Assembly (NCBI GenBank): GCA_900696665.1
Contig: CAADGY010000321.1
Location: forward strand, 1-36,946
Length of the DNA: 36,946 nt
From: an uncultured Acidobacteriota bacterium
GTDB taxonomy: Bacteria > Acidobacteriota > Terriglobia > Bryobacterales > Bryobacteraceae
Reading direction: 5' to 3'
Part shown: positions 26,413 through 34,077 of the stretch, in pieces
Layout of the letters: the number at the start of each line of letters is the position of its first letter
Position numbering within the stretch: the stretch's first letter is position 1
The notes under the pieces: generated by a model
The model's input: the letters and a program-made list of their open reading frames with translations, nothing else
Database searches by the model: none
What the model was told of the DNA's origin: nothing
Position numbers and translations under genes: made by a program

Positions 26413-28238
26413 AGCAATTGCTGCGCATCCTCCGGTACGTGAAACCCTACATTCCGGCGCTTTTGGCGGCGGTGCTGTTGATGGCCGCAGTAGGCGCGAT
26501 GCAGGCGTTGACGGCGCTGCTGATCGGTCCGATCTTCGACCGGGTCCTCGATCCATCCTCGGTTGACGCCCCGGTGCTGCTGTTCACTGTTCCGCTTCTA
26601 CATAAGCAGATCTATCTGCATCAACTCGCTCCGCCGTCGTTCCACAATGTCTGGAGCACAGTGGCTTTCGGAATTCTCGCCACGTTTCTGATGAAGGGCC
26701 TGTGCGATTACGCGGGCAACTATCTCGTCAACTACGTGGGGTTCTCGGCGGTAACCGACTTGCGGCAACGCGTGTTCGACAGCGTTCTTCGGCAGGATGC
26801 GCAGTTTTTCGAATCGCATTCCACCGGGCGTCTGATGTCGTCTATCATGAACGACATCGAGAAGATTCAGGTAGCGACTTCACATATTCTGGCGGACTGG
26901 CTGAGGCAAAGCTTTTCGGCCGCCTTTCTCACCATCGTCGTGCTTCAGCGCGATTGGCGCCTGGCGGTGGCCAGTCTCACGGTTTTGCCATTCGTGCTGG
27001 TTCCAACGCTCCGCCTCGGACGCCGCTTGAGGCGGACTACCCGGCGCGCGCAGGACGACGCGGCCGAACTCAACCAGATTCTGCAGGAGACTCTCAGCGG
27101 GCACCAGGTGGTGAAGTCGTTCGGGGCCGAAGCCGAGGAGTCCAGCCGGTTCCGCGCCGCCGCAAAGAAGTTCCGGTCCAGCAATCTGCGTTACGTGGCG
27201 CAGCAAGCCATCGCCTCTCCGCTCATCGAATTTTTCGGCGCCGTCACCATCGTTGGCTTGCTCACCTACGCCCGGACGCAGATCAAAAGCGGAGATATGA
27301 CGACGGGGGAATTCACCAGCTTCGTCATCGCGCTCCTCATGCTGTACGAGCCTGTAAAGCGTTTGACGGGTATCCACAATATCTTCCAGCAGGCTCTCGG
27401 CGCCTCGCAGAAAGTTTTCGAGTACCTCGACCGTCCCGCCGCCGTGCAGGAGCGGAAGGACGCCCGGATTTTGAAGCGCTTCAGCGACAGCGTAGTGTTT
27501 GAGGACATCAGCTTCCGGTACCCGAATTCGCCGAACGGATTTCTTTTGAAAAAGGTCCACCTCGATGTCAAGGCGGGCGAGGTGGTGGCACTGGTCGGGC
27601 CTAGCGGCGCGGGGAAGACGACTCTTGCAAATCTTCTTCCACGCTTCTACGATGTCACCTCGGGGGCCGTCCGCATCGATGGTATCGACGTGCGCGACCT
27701 TACACTCAAATCGCTGCGGGAGCAGATCGGCATTGTCGCGCAGGACACGTTCTTGTTTAACGATACGGTGGCCGGCAACATTCGCTATGGCAGACCTGGG
27801 GCAAGCCGGGCTGAGGTGGAAGAAGCGGCCCGCAACGCCCTTGCCGAGGAGTTCATTTTGCGGCTGCCGGAAGGCTACGAATCCTGGATTGGTGAACGCG
27901 GGTTGAAGCTCAGTGGGGGCCAGCGCCAGCGAATTGCCATCGCGCGCGCGCTGCTCAAGAACGCCCCTATCCTGATTCTCGATGAAGCGACTTCCCACCT
28001 CGATACGGAGTCGGAAATTCTCGTGCAAAAGGCTTTGTCGAACCTGATGAAAGATCGCACGGTCATCGTCATTGCGCACCGTCTTTCCACAATCCGGCGG
28101 GCCGACAAGATTGTGGTTCTCGATGGAGGCCGGATCTCCGAGACTGGCTCACACGACGAACTGGTGAGCGGAGGCGGCATCTACCAGCGCCTGCATGAGC
28201 TTCAGTTCCTGGAAGCCGATCCGATGGTGAACCCATGA
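26409..28238 (+). CDS. msbA: MsbA-like lipid A exporter, ABC half-transporter
   Basis: 609 residues: a six-helix type I exporter domain (about 1-330) fused to an ABC ATPase (about 360-600). ATPase motifs are complete: Walker A GPSGAGKTT, signature LSGGQRQR, Walker B ILILDEATSHLD and H-loop VIAHRLST. Homodimers flip core-lipid A from the inner to the outer leaflet of the cytoplasmic membrane. The MsbA assignment rests on length, domain order and the heptosyltransferase immediately upstream; a general lipid or drug exporter of the same fold cannot be excluded. Overlaps both neighbours by 4 nt. Confidence 0.88.
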   Translation: MKQLLRILRYVKPYIPALLAAVLLMAAVGAMQALTALLIGPIFDRVLDPSSVDAPVLLFTVPLLHKQIYLHQLAPPSFHNVWSTVAFGILATFLMKGLCDYAGNYLVNYVGFSAVTDLRQRVFDSVLRQDAQFFESHSTGRLMSSIMNDIEKIQVATSHILADWLRQSFSAAFLTIVVLQRDWRLAVASLTVLPFVLVPTLRLGRRLRRTTRRAQDDAAELNQILQETLSGHQVVKSFGAEAEESSRFRAAAKKFRSSNLRYVAQQAIASPLIEFFGAVTIVGLLTYARTQIKSGDMTTGEFTSFVIALLMLYEPVKRLTGIHNIFQQALGASQKVFEYLDRPAAVQERKDARILKRFSDSVVFEDISFRYPNSPNGFLLKKVHLDVKAGEVVALVGPSGAGKTTLANLLPRFYDVTSGAVRIDGIDVRDLTLKSLREQIGIVAQDTFLFNDTVAGNIRYGRPGASRAEVEEAARNALAEEFILRLPEGYESWIGERGLKLSGGQRQRIAIARALLKNAPILILDEATSHLDTESEILVQKALSNLMKDRTVIVIAHRLSTIRRADKIVVLDGGRISETGSHDELVSGGGIYQRLHELQFLEADPMVNP

Positions 28239-29125
28239 TCCGCAGCATGACGGGATTTGCCCGGGTAAGAAAAACCACCGAAGACGGTGAGATCGTACTT
28301 AGCGTAAAGAGTCTGAATCATCGTGGCCTCGATTTGCATTTTCATTTGCCCGTGGTCTTCGACGCATTCGAAAACGCGATGCGCGAAACGCTGAAACACA
28401 AAGTCGCGCGCGGGCATGTGGACATTCGTGTTGTATGGCATCCCGTGCGCTCCACTGGATTCACCGGACTGAATCGCCCCCTTTTGGACACTTATTTAGC
28501 AGGCTTTCGCGAAGCTGCCCGGCAGTATGGAATCGCCGGAGAACCCGATCTGAACGCCGCGCTGCGCGTGCCTGGAATGTTCAACGATACGGAGGATACG
28601 GAGGTGAGTCCCGCCGTCCAGGCGGCGCTGATGGCGGCGCTGGAGGAGGCGCTGGAGGAGTTGAACGCTTTCCGGGCGCGGGAGGGCGCGCAACTCGCCT
28701 CGCTCATGCTGGAACGAAATCAGGCGATCGTATCGTCGGCCGAATCACTGGAAACGCTCCGATTGGGCGCCATTCAGGCTTTTGAGAACCGGCTTACGGA
28801 GCGTCTTGCCGAACTGCTGCGCGGGGCTGCCGTCGAGCCGCAGCGTCTGACGCAGGAAGCGGCCATTTTGGCTGACCGCAGCGATATCGGCGAGGAAATC
28901 GCGCGTCTTAAGATCCACTCGGGACAGTTGCAGCAACTGCTGGAGGGAGGCACCGAAACGGGAAAAAAAATTGACTTCCTGCTGCAGGAAATGAACCGGG
29001 AAACCAACACGATTCTTTCAAAGAGCACCAGCCTCGGGGAGACGGGCATGGAGATCACAAACCTCGGGGTGGCGATCAAGTCCGATATCGAGAAGATTCG
29101 CGAACAGGCCCTCAATCTGGAATGA
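28235..29125 (+). CDS. yicC: YicC/YloC-family endoribonuclease
   Basis: 296 residues opening with the hallmark MIRSMTGFARV and including SLNHRGLDLHFHLP (about 27-40) and the C-terminal DUF1732 block (LLQEMNRETNTILSKS, then TNLGVAIKSDIEKIREQ). E. coli YicC and B. subtilis YloC are endoribonucleases acting on single-stranded RNA and implicated in small-RNA turnover. The gene lies directly before guanylate kinase, a conserved bacterial pairing, with a 4-nt ATGA overlap at both ends. Confidence 0.95.
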   Translation: MIRSMTGFARVRKTTEDGEIVLSVKSLNHRGLDLHFHLPVVFDAFENAMRETLKHKVARGHVDIRVVWHPVRSTGFTGLNRPLLDTYLAGFREAARQYGIAGEPDLNAALRVPGMFNDTEDTEVSPAVQAALMAALEEALEELNAFRAREGAQLASLMLERNQAIVSSAESLETLRLGAIQAFENRLTERLAELLRGAAVEPQRLTQEAAILADRSDIGEEIARLKIHSGQLQQLLEGGTETGKKIDFLLQEMNRETNTILSKSTSLGETGMEITNLGVAIKSDIEKIREQALNLE

Positions 29126-29745
29126 CAACCGTTTTTATCATTTCCGCGCCGTCCGGCTCCGGGAAATCGACTCTGGTGTCGCGCCTGCTTCAGCGCGACC
29201 CCCAGCTTGTTTTTTCCGTGTCCTTTACGACCCGCCCGCCCAGGGGTGTCGAATTGGAAGGCAAGGACTATCACTACATCTCGCGCGAGGAGTTCGAGAA
29301 GCGGCTGCTCAATGACGAATTCCTGGAACATGCCGAGGTGTTCGGCAACTACTACGGTACGCACCGGAACATCCTGGATAAAGCCCGGTCTCAGGGAAAG
29401 GACTTGGTGCTCGACATCGACGTGCAGGGTGCGAGACAATTAAAAGACAGGCTTCCGGATGCCGTGAGTATATTCATCCTCGCACCCTCCAGGCGGGAAT
29501 TGGAGGAGCGTCTCCGCAGCCGGTCCGAAGATTCCCAAGAGGTTATTGAGCGGAGGCTGAGGGATGCAGCCGAGGAGATCAGGCAGTACAGGCAATACGA
29601 TTACATTGTCATTAACCGCCAGGTGGAAACTTCCGTCGATACCCTGGCTGCCATCGTACGCGCCGAGCGCGCGCGCCGGTCGCGGATGGAAAACGAGATC
29701 CGCCCGATTCTGGAAACCTTTGAAACATACAAAATGAGGCCTTAG
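29122..29745 (+). CDS. gmk: Guanylate kinase
   Basis: 207 residues, the usual length. P-loop SAPSGSGKSTL (about 8-18), GMP-binding SFTTRPPRGVE and YHYISREEF, and the LVLDIDVQGARQ Walker B-like strand are all present. It phosphorylates GMP to GDP with ATP in the cytoplasm, feeding GTP and (p)ppGpp pools. It overlaps yicC by 4 nt and precedes rpoZ by 4 nt, the common gmk-rpoZ order. Confidence 0.97.
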   Translation: MTTVFIISAPSGSGKSTLVSRLLQRDPQLVFSVSFTTRPPRGVELEGKDYHYISREEFEKRLLNDEFLEHAEVFGNYYGTHRNILDKARSQGKDLVLDIDVQGARQLKDRLPDAVSIFILAPSRRELEERLRSRSEDSQEVIERRLRDAAEEIRQYRQYDYIVINRQVETSVDTLAAIVRAERARRSRMENEIRPILETFETYKMRP

Positions 29746-29749
29746 CAAC

Positions 29750-29998
29750 ATGCCCGAGAAGTTGACGAGAAATCAATCCATCCACTCCATCCCGGACGAT
29801 ACGGAACAGAGCGCTTACCGGTTTATCATTCTTTCCGCCAAAAGAGCGCGCCAGTTGCAGAACGGGGCGCGGTCGTTCCTGCCCACTACATCGAGAAAGC
29901 CGACTATTACGGCCATGGAAGAGGTGCGCCGGGGGTTGGTGAAGTACTCCGATACCGGTCGCGACGCCGAGCTGAATCCCGTGGCTGAGGAGTCCTGA
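29750..29998 (+). CDS. rpoZ: RNA polymerase omega subunit
   Basis: 82 residues. SAYRFIILSAKRARQLQNGA matches the conserved omega helix that clamps the beta-prime C-terminus, and TITAMEEVRRGLVKY is the second conserved helix. Omega helps assemble RNA polymerase and, in some bacteria, forms part of a ppGpp site. Its place straight after gmk is conserved across many phyla and supports the call. There is a 16-nt gap to coaBC. Confidence 0.95.
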   Translation: MPEKLTRNQSIHSIPDDTEQSAYRFIILSAKRARQLQNGARSFLPTTSRKPTITAMEEVRRGLVKYSDTGRDAELNPVAEES

Positions 29999-30014
29999 GC
30001 CGGCGGTCCCTCCC

Positions 30015-31223
30015 ATGAATATCATTTTGGGAGTCAGCGGGGGCATAGCGGCTTATAAGTCGGCGGAGCTCGCGCGCGCGTTCATGGAGCGCGGGCACGC
30101 CGTTCAGGTTGTGATGACGGCGGCAGCGGAAGAGTTCATCCAGCCGCTTACCTTTGCCGCGCTCACTGGCCGGAAAGTGATTACCAGCCTGTTCGGTTCC
30201 CGTACGTCCGAAGAAGTGCTGTCGAGTTCGGTGGAACATGTACGGGTCGCTCAGGAGGGCGATGTGCTCGTCGTAGCTCCCGCCACCGCCAACGTGCTGG
30301 CGAAGTTCGCGCACGGACTAGCCGATGACTTTCTTTCCACGTTATACCTGGCCTTCGAAGGCCGCGTGGTGCTGGCGCCCGCAATGAATACAAACATGTG
30401 GCGGCACGCCGCGACGATACGAAATCTCGAAGCGCTCCGGGCTCGCGGGCACACGATCATCGAACCGGAAGAGGGCATGCTGGCGTGTGGAACCATCGGG
30501 CCGGGACGTCTCGCTGACGTGGAAAAAATTTGCGACGCCGCTCTGACGGCGCCTCTCCGCGATCTGGAAGCAGAGACTATTCTGATTACGGCGGGTCCGA
30601 CACAGGAGCCGCTCGACCCTGTGCGCTATATCTCCAACCGTTCGAGCGGGAAGATGGGTTTTGCTCTCGCAGCCGCGGCCGTGGCGAGAGGGGCGCGGGT
30701 CATTTTGATCTCCGGACCGGTACACCTCGACACCCCGAGAGGCGCTGAACTCGTCCGCGTGAGAACGGCGGTGGAGATGCGTGATGCGGTAATGAAGCAT
30801 CTGGCGGAATCCACCATCATCGTGAAGTCGGCGGCTGTCGCCGATTACCATGCGGCGAACGTTTCCGGACAGAAGCTAAAGAAGAAGGCGGAGCGCCTGT
30901 CCCTGGAACTGGACCCGACCCCGGACATCCTCGCCGAACTGGGCCAGAAGAAAGGCGGCCGTTTGCTGATCGGGTTCGCCGCCGAAACACAGAGACTGCT
31001 GGAGGAGGCCCGCCGCAAGTTGAAATCGAAGAACTGCGACATGATTGCCGCGAACCTGGTGGGACAGGACAACACCGGGTTCGAGTCGGATGAGAACGAG
31101 GTGGTACTGGCACTTTCGACCGGCGAAGCGATCAACATCCCCAGGGGATCAAAACGAGCCGTGGCCGAGCGCATCTTCGATGAAGCCCTGCGGCTGCGCC
31201 TGGCATTGCATGCCGTTCGATGA
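30015..31223 (+). CDS. coaBC: Bifunctional phosphopantothenoylcysteine decarboxylase/phosphopantothenate-cysteine ligase
   Basis: 402 residues. The N-terminal flavin-binding CoaC half (about 1-180) has GVSGGIAAYKSAEL, VEHVRVAQEGD with the active-site His, PAMNTNMW (substrate clamp) and the ACGTIGPGRLA flap cysteine. The C-terminal CoaB half has ITAGPTQEPLDPVRYISNRS, GKMGFALA and the KLKK lysines. Together they convert 4'-phosphopantothenate to 4'-phosphopantetheine for coenzyme A. Its stop overlaps the uracil-DNA glycosylase start by 4 nt. Confidence 0.97.
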   Translation: MNIILGVSGGIAAYKSAELARAFMERGHAVQVVMTAAAEEFIQPLTFAALTGRKVITSLFGSRTSEEVLSSSVEHVRVAQEGDVLVVAPATANVLAKFAHGLADDFLSTLYLAFEGRVVLAPAMNTNMWRHAATIRNLEALRARGHTIIEPEEGMLACGTIGPGRLADVEKICDAALTAPLRDLEAETILITAGPTQEPLDPVRYISNRSSGKMGFALAAAAVARGARVILISGPVHLDTPRGAELVRVRTAVEMRDAVMKHLAESTIIVKSAAVADYHAANVSGQKLKKKAERLSLELDPTPDILAELGQKKGGRLLIGFAAETQRLLEEARRKLKSKNCDMIAANLVGQDNTGFESDENEVVLALSTGEAINIPRGSKRAVAERIFDEALRLRLALHAVR

Positions 31224-31957
31224 ATCGCGAACTTTTGAAGCAGTATCTGGAGTTTTACCGCGACCTGGGTATCGAGACGCTGTACCGCCGCAATGTCACC
31301 CCTGGTGCCGGGTCTGCCGCCGCAGCTGTTATGGAAGAAGCCGCTCCCGGACAGGTCTCCATTCTTCCCGGTATTGCGCCGGGAAACGACAGTCTCGAAA
31401 AAATCCTGGAGGATATCGGTGATTGCCAGCGCTGCCGTCTGCACGAAGGTAGGAATCGTATCGTGTTTGGAACGGGCGACGCGCGCGCTAAACTCGTTTT
31501 CGTCGGCGAAGGCCCGGGAGCGGACGAAGACGAACAGGGCGTACCCTTCGTCGGCCGCGCAGGTCAACTGCTGACGCAGATGATCGAAAATACCGCCGCC
31601 CGCGAAGGCATTGCGCTCAAACGTCCGGACGTATACATCTGCAACATCGTGAAGTGCCGGCCGCCTGGCAACCGCACGCCGGAGCCGGACGAGATGGAGA
31701 TTTGCGGCGAGTTTGTGTTCCGCCAGCTTTCCGTGATCCATCCGAAAGCGATTTGCGCGCTCGGCGGTACGGCGGCGAGAGCGCTGCTGGGCCGGAAGGA
31801 AGGGGTTACCAAACTGCGCGGCAACTGGTACAAGTGGCGTGACATTCCCGTCATGGTTACCTACCATCCTTCGTATTTGCTGCGGCCCTATAATCAGTCC
31901 GCAAAGCGGGAAGCCTGGGAAGATCTGAAGAAAGTCCTTCACTATGTCTACGACTGA
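31220..31957 (+). CDS. Type-4 uracil-DNA glycosylase, [4Fe-4S]
   Basis: 245 residues. After an N-terminal extension of about 60 residues comes the family-4 domain: iron-sulfur cysteines in GDCQRCRLHEGRN and in CNIVKCRPPGNRTP followed by EICGEF, motif A GEGPGADEDEQGVPFVGRAG, and motif B HPSYLL. It removes uracil arising from cytosine deamination or misincorporated dUMP. Its neighbour tmk makes dTDP, which gives a loose link around keeping uracil out of DNA. Overlaps coaBC by 4 nt and tmk by 14 nt. Confidence 0.94.
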   Translation: MNRELLKQYLEFYRDLGIETLYRRNVTPGAGSAAAAVMEEAAPGQVSILPGIAPGNDSLEKILEDIGDCQRCRLHEGRNRIVFGTGDARAKLVFVGEGPGADEDEQGVPFVGRAGQLLTQMIENTAAREGIALKRPDVYICNIVKCRPPGNRTPEPDEMEICGEFVFRQLSVIHPKAICALGGTAARALLGRKEGVTKLRGNWYKWRDIPVMVTYHPSYLLRPYNQSAKREAWEDLKKVLHYVYD

Positions 31958-32609
31958 GACATCCCGCGGACTGTTCATCACTTTTGAAGGGATCGACGGC
32001 TCAGGCAAAACAACTCAACTCACGCGGCTCGCCGCGCGGCTGCGTTCCCGGGGATATGAAGTCGTGGAGACGGTCGAGCCGGGCGGGACGAGAACGGGGT
32101 CGATGATCCGCAACATCCTGCTGGATCCGGCGCACCAGGAATTGAGTGCAACCGCGGAACTGCTGCTTTACTTTGCGGCTCGCGCACAGAACGTCGACGA
32201 GACGATCGTTCCAGCACTGAAACGGCACGCCATCGTCCTTTCGGACCGGTTCACCGATTCGACACTGGTGTACCAGGGCTACGGGCGGGGCCTCGGCGTG
32301 GAAGTGGTGGAAACCCTGGACCGCATTGCCTGCCGTGGTTTGAAGCCGGACCTGACCCTATACTTCGACATAGACCTCGCGACTGCCCGTTTGCGCGCGA
32401 AAGCGCGCGGGGTAGACCGCATGGATGATCAGCCGGCCGATTTCCGCCGCCGCGTGCGAGAAGGCTATCTCGATCTGTCTCGAAGAGAGCCGCGCTTCCG
32501 GTTGATCGACGGGCGGAATGAGATCGAAAGGGTAGGCTCCGAAGTCTGGAGCGAGGTTCAGGTTGCGCTCGAATCGATTGCCCCGGCCGGATCGCCAGGC
32601 CATCTATAG
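31944..32609 (+). CDS. tmk: Thymidylate kinase
   Basis: 221 residues. FEGIDGSGKTTQL is the P-loop, DRFTDSTLVYQGYGRG the DR(Y/F) segment that holds dTMP and magnesium, and RLRAKARGVDRMDD lies in the lid region. It phosphorylates dTMP to dTDP. Its start lies inside the end of the uracil-DNA glycosylase gene (14-nt overlap), consistent with one transcript. It seems to be the last gene of the operon. An imperfect hairpin (CAATTGCGC at 32631, GCGCAGTTG at 32646) follows the stop, without a T-run. Confidence 0.96.
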   Translation: MSTTETSRGLFITFEGIDGSGKTTQLTRLAARLRSRGYEVVETVEPGGTRTGSMIRNILLDPAHQELSATAELLLYFAARAQNVDETIVPALKRHAIVLSDRFTDSTLVYQGYGRGLGVEVVETLDRIACRGLKPDLTLYFDIDLATARLRAKARGVDRMDDQPADFRRRVREGYLDLSRREPRFRLIDGRNEIERVGSEVWSEVQVALESIAPAGSPGHL

Positions 32610-32717
32610 CCGGCGGTCAGGCAGCCGGTTCAATTGCGCGCGACAGCGCAGTTGCTCCTCATCAGAAAATTGCGAGGGACTACAACATGACCGGGTGGAC
32701 TGATAAACTCAGGCAGT

Positions 32718-33119
32718 ATGCACAAAATTTCAGGGTTTCTTTTCGCGGGCGCACTCTTGCTTCTATCCTGTGGAAGTGAATTAAAGCGCCCGAAGGAACT
32801 AACGACCGGGGAACTCGAAAAACTCCTTGCCAGCGACGGCAACATCTTCTACCTGGATGTTCGCGAGCCCGAAGAAATCAAGCAACTCGGCAGTGTCCGG
32901 GGTTACGTCAATATTCCGGTGGGACAGCTTAGAGCACGTCTGAGCGAGATTCCCAAGGACAAACTCATCGTCACGCTTTGAAACCGGGGACCCAGAGCCG
33001 CGCGTGCCGCGGCCATACTCGAGCAGAACGGGTTTCAGACACTGGGCTCCTGTGGGCTGGAGGAGTACCGGAACCAGAACAAGCCCCTGGTGTATCCGAA
33101 GGAGGGTGGCGGGGGATGA
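32718..33119 (+). CDS. Rhodanese-like lipoprotein, predicted selenoprotein (TGA read as Sec88)
   Basis: Conventional reading stops at TGA 32979-32981 after 87 codons. The same frame then continues without a stop for 45 codons to TGA 33117-33119, and the continuation is plainly the rest of the rhodanese domain: NRGPRAARAAAILEQNGF, then LGSCGLEEY. The TGA sits exactly at the catalytic cysteine of the C-x-x-G-x-R loop (here U-N-R-G-P-R, Sec88 to Arg93). Before it come a lipobox (LLLSC, lipid-modified Cys18), YLDVREPEEI and the substrate-domain strand KLIVTL. The whole protein would be 133 residues, tethered to a membrane. A second cysteine (Cys112) could act with Sec88 as a redox pair. Expected role: sulfur or selenium transferase, or a thiol redox enzyme. 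A pseudogene from a TGC-to-TGA change is the main alternative. Confidence 0.78.
32997..33013 (+). promoter_or_regulatory. Candidate bacterial SECIS stem-loop
   Basis: GCCGCG (32997-33002) and CGCGGC (33008-33013) form a perfect 6-bp GC stem closing a five-base loop CGTGC. The loop contains GU at 33004-33005, and its G lies 22 nt after the in-frame TGA. Bacterial SECIS elements sit within the reading frame just after the UGA, with a conserved G (usually GU) in a small apical loop at about this distance, where SelB binds. High local GC makes short stems common, so the hairpin alone is only moderate evidence. Confidence 0.6.
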
Positions 33120-33370
33120 TTGCCGGATAAGACAATCACGAGTGTTGGCGGTGAGACTCCTTCCGGGTTGCAATGGAGCTTGCCGGCGCCGGGCAAGAGT
33201 CCCTGCCTATCCGCGTGAACGCGTATCATCCGGATGAGTGTAATCGTCCAGGATCCGAGCGGGCGCAGCAGGCTCCGTCACAATACCGGTGTGGGAAATG
33301 ATGGGCAGCCGGGCCGCGGGAAGGTAGAGAAGGAAGCCCCTCCCGCGGCCCGTTTTGGAGGAGAATTCAC
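33120..33370. other. Intergenic region after the rhodanese gene
   Basis: About 250 nt between convergent genes. It contains a small hairpin (CTTGCC 33179-33184, GGCAAG 33192-33197) and the strong terminator described separately. Two short frames (42 and about 45 codons) are open but show no recognisable family, codon signature or ribosome site, so no gene is called. Confidence 0.5.
33310..33356. terminator. Strong terminator hairpin between convergent genes
   Basis: CGGGCCGCGGGA (33310-33321) and TCCCGCGGCCCG (33341-33352) are a perfect 12-bp inverted repeat with a 19-nt loop, followed by TTTT on the plus strand. It lies between the rhodanese gene (plus) and the channel gene (minus), 14 nt beyond the latter's stop, and could end transcription mainly from the left. 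Confidence 0.85.
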
Positions 33371-34075
33371 TTAGAGGTGATTCCAGAGCGAGCGTTCCGG
33401 AGTCTCTTCGGTGTGCTCGGCCCGGTCCTGGAAATGGCGTTGTACTGCTCCTTTGGCTCCGAGGCCCAGCGCGATGCTCGCAGCGAGAACAGCGCCGCCC
33501 ACCAGGATGACAAAAGCAGCCAGAAAGACGCTGCGCGCGAAATTGAGATGATCGGCCGCCACTACCACGGCAACGAACATGATCACCGTGCGGATGGCCA
33601 TGGCGATCTTGCGCGGTGAGGGTAATCCCTCATTGACCGCCCATACGAGCGTGCTGCGGCCGAGATACTGAGCGAGCCAAGCCCCCGCCAGCAGAATCAG
33701 CCCCGCCGTCACCAGTTTGGGAAACAGCAGAACTATGCCTTCCACCATCCGGTTGGTCAGCTCCGTATTGAAGGCGCTTACGGCGGTGAGAAAACCGATG
33801 CCGAGAATCACCCAATAGGTGGAGCCGGCAATCAGGCGCGACGTACGGACGCGGCCACTGCGGTCAAACATATACGACACGCCGCTTTGCTGCAGGAAGC
33901 GGTCAATGCCGGCGCCCTTGATGAGTCTGGTCAAAAGCAGCCGTACCAGCACGGCCGTCACATAAGCACCGAACAGGATGATAAGGCCGGCCAGGAGTGG
34001 CGGCAGATACGCCGTTGTCGTCTGAGAGAGCTGTGCGAAAGCTCGTTCGATCACGTCCTGTAAAGTCCGGATCAT
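33371..34075 (-). CDS. Mechanosensitive-channel-like membrane protein (conserved TM-helix type)
   Basis: 234 residues from the ATG at 34075, chosen because GGAGG stands 7 nt upstream; the longer in-frame start lies inside the upstream gene. Four or five hydrophobic helices are visible: YLPPLLAGLIILFGAYVTAV (about 23-42), STYWVILGIGFLTAV, a glycine/alanine-rich third helix, and the last FLAAFVILVGGAVLAASIAL. GLGAKGAVQRHFQDR near the C-terminus recalls the pore-to-cytoplasm transition of MscS relatives. It lacks the large MscS beta domain, so it belongs to the small TM-helix group whose gating is not well shown. The start is 2 nt after the glycosyltransferase stop, so the two are one operon. 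It may release osmolytes on hypo-osmotic shock. Confidence 0.82.
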   Translation of the reverse strand: MIRTLQDVIERAFAQLSQTTTAYLPPLLAGLIILFGAYVTAVLVRLLLTRLIKGAGIDRFLQQSGVSYMFDRSGRVRTSRLIAGSTYWVILGIGFLTAVSAFNTELTNRMVEGIVLLFPKLVTAGLILLAGAWLAQYLGRSTLVWAVNEGLPSPRKIAMAIRTVIMFVAVVVAADHLNFARSVFLAAFVILVGGAVLAASIALGLGAKGAVQRHFQDRAEHTEETPERSLWNHL

Positions 34076-34077
34076 TA

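Noticed and set aside
26880-28079. 399-codon open frame antisense to msbA
   Set aside because: Shadow of the ABC transporter gene; the encoded sequence shows no recognisable domain.
30845-32008. 387-codon open frame antisense to coaBC and the uracil-DNA glycosylase
   Set aside because: Overlaps two conserved genes and has no recognisable content.
32718-32981. Rhodanese gene as a complete 87-residue protein ending at the first TGA
   Set aside because: It would end at the active-site cysteine, lacking the catalytic loop and the last helices, which are encoded in the same frame straight after the TGA.
33120-33300. Possible tRNA-Sec next to the selenoprotein candidate
   Set aside because: I looked for a cloverleaf with a TCA anticodon and a CCA end and could not build one here.
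33173-33373. Two short open frames after the rhodanese gene (starts at 33173 and 33236)
   Set aside because: No family signature or ribosome site; one runs through the terminator hairpin, so it is unlikely to be a gene.
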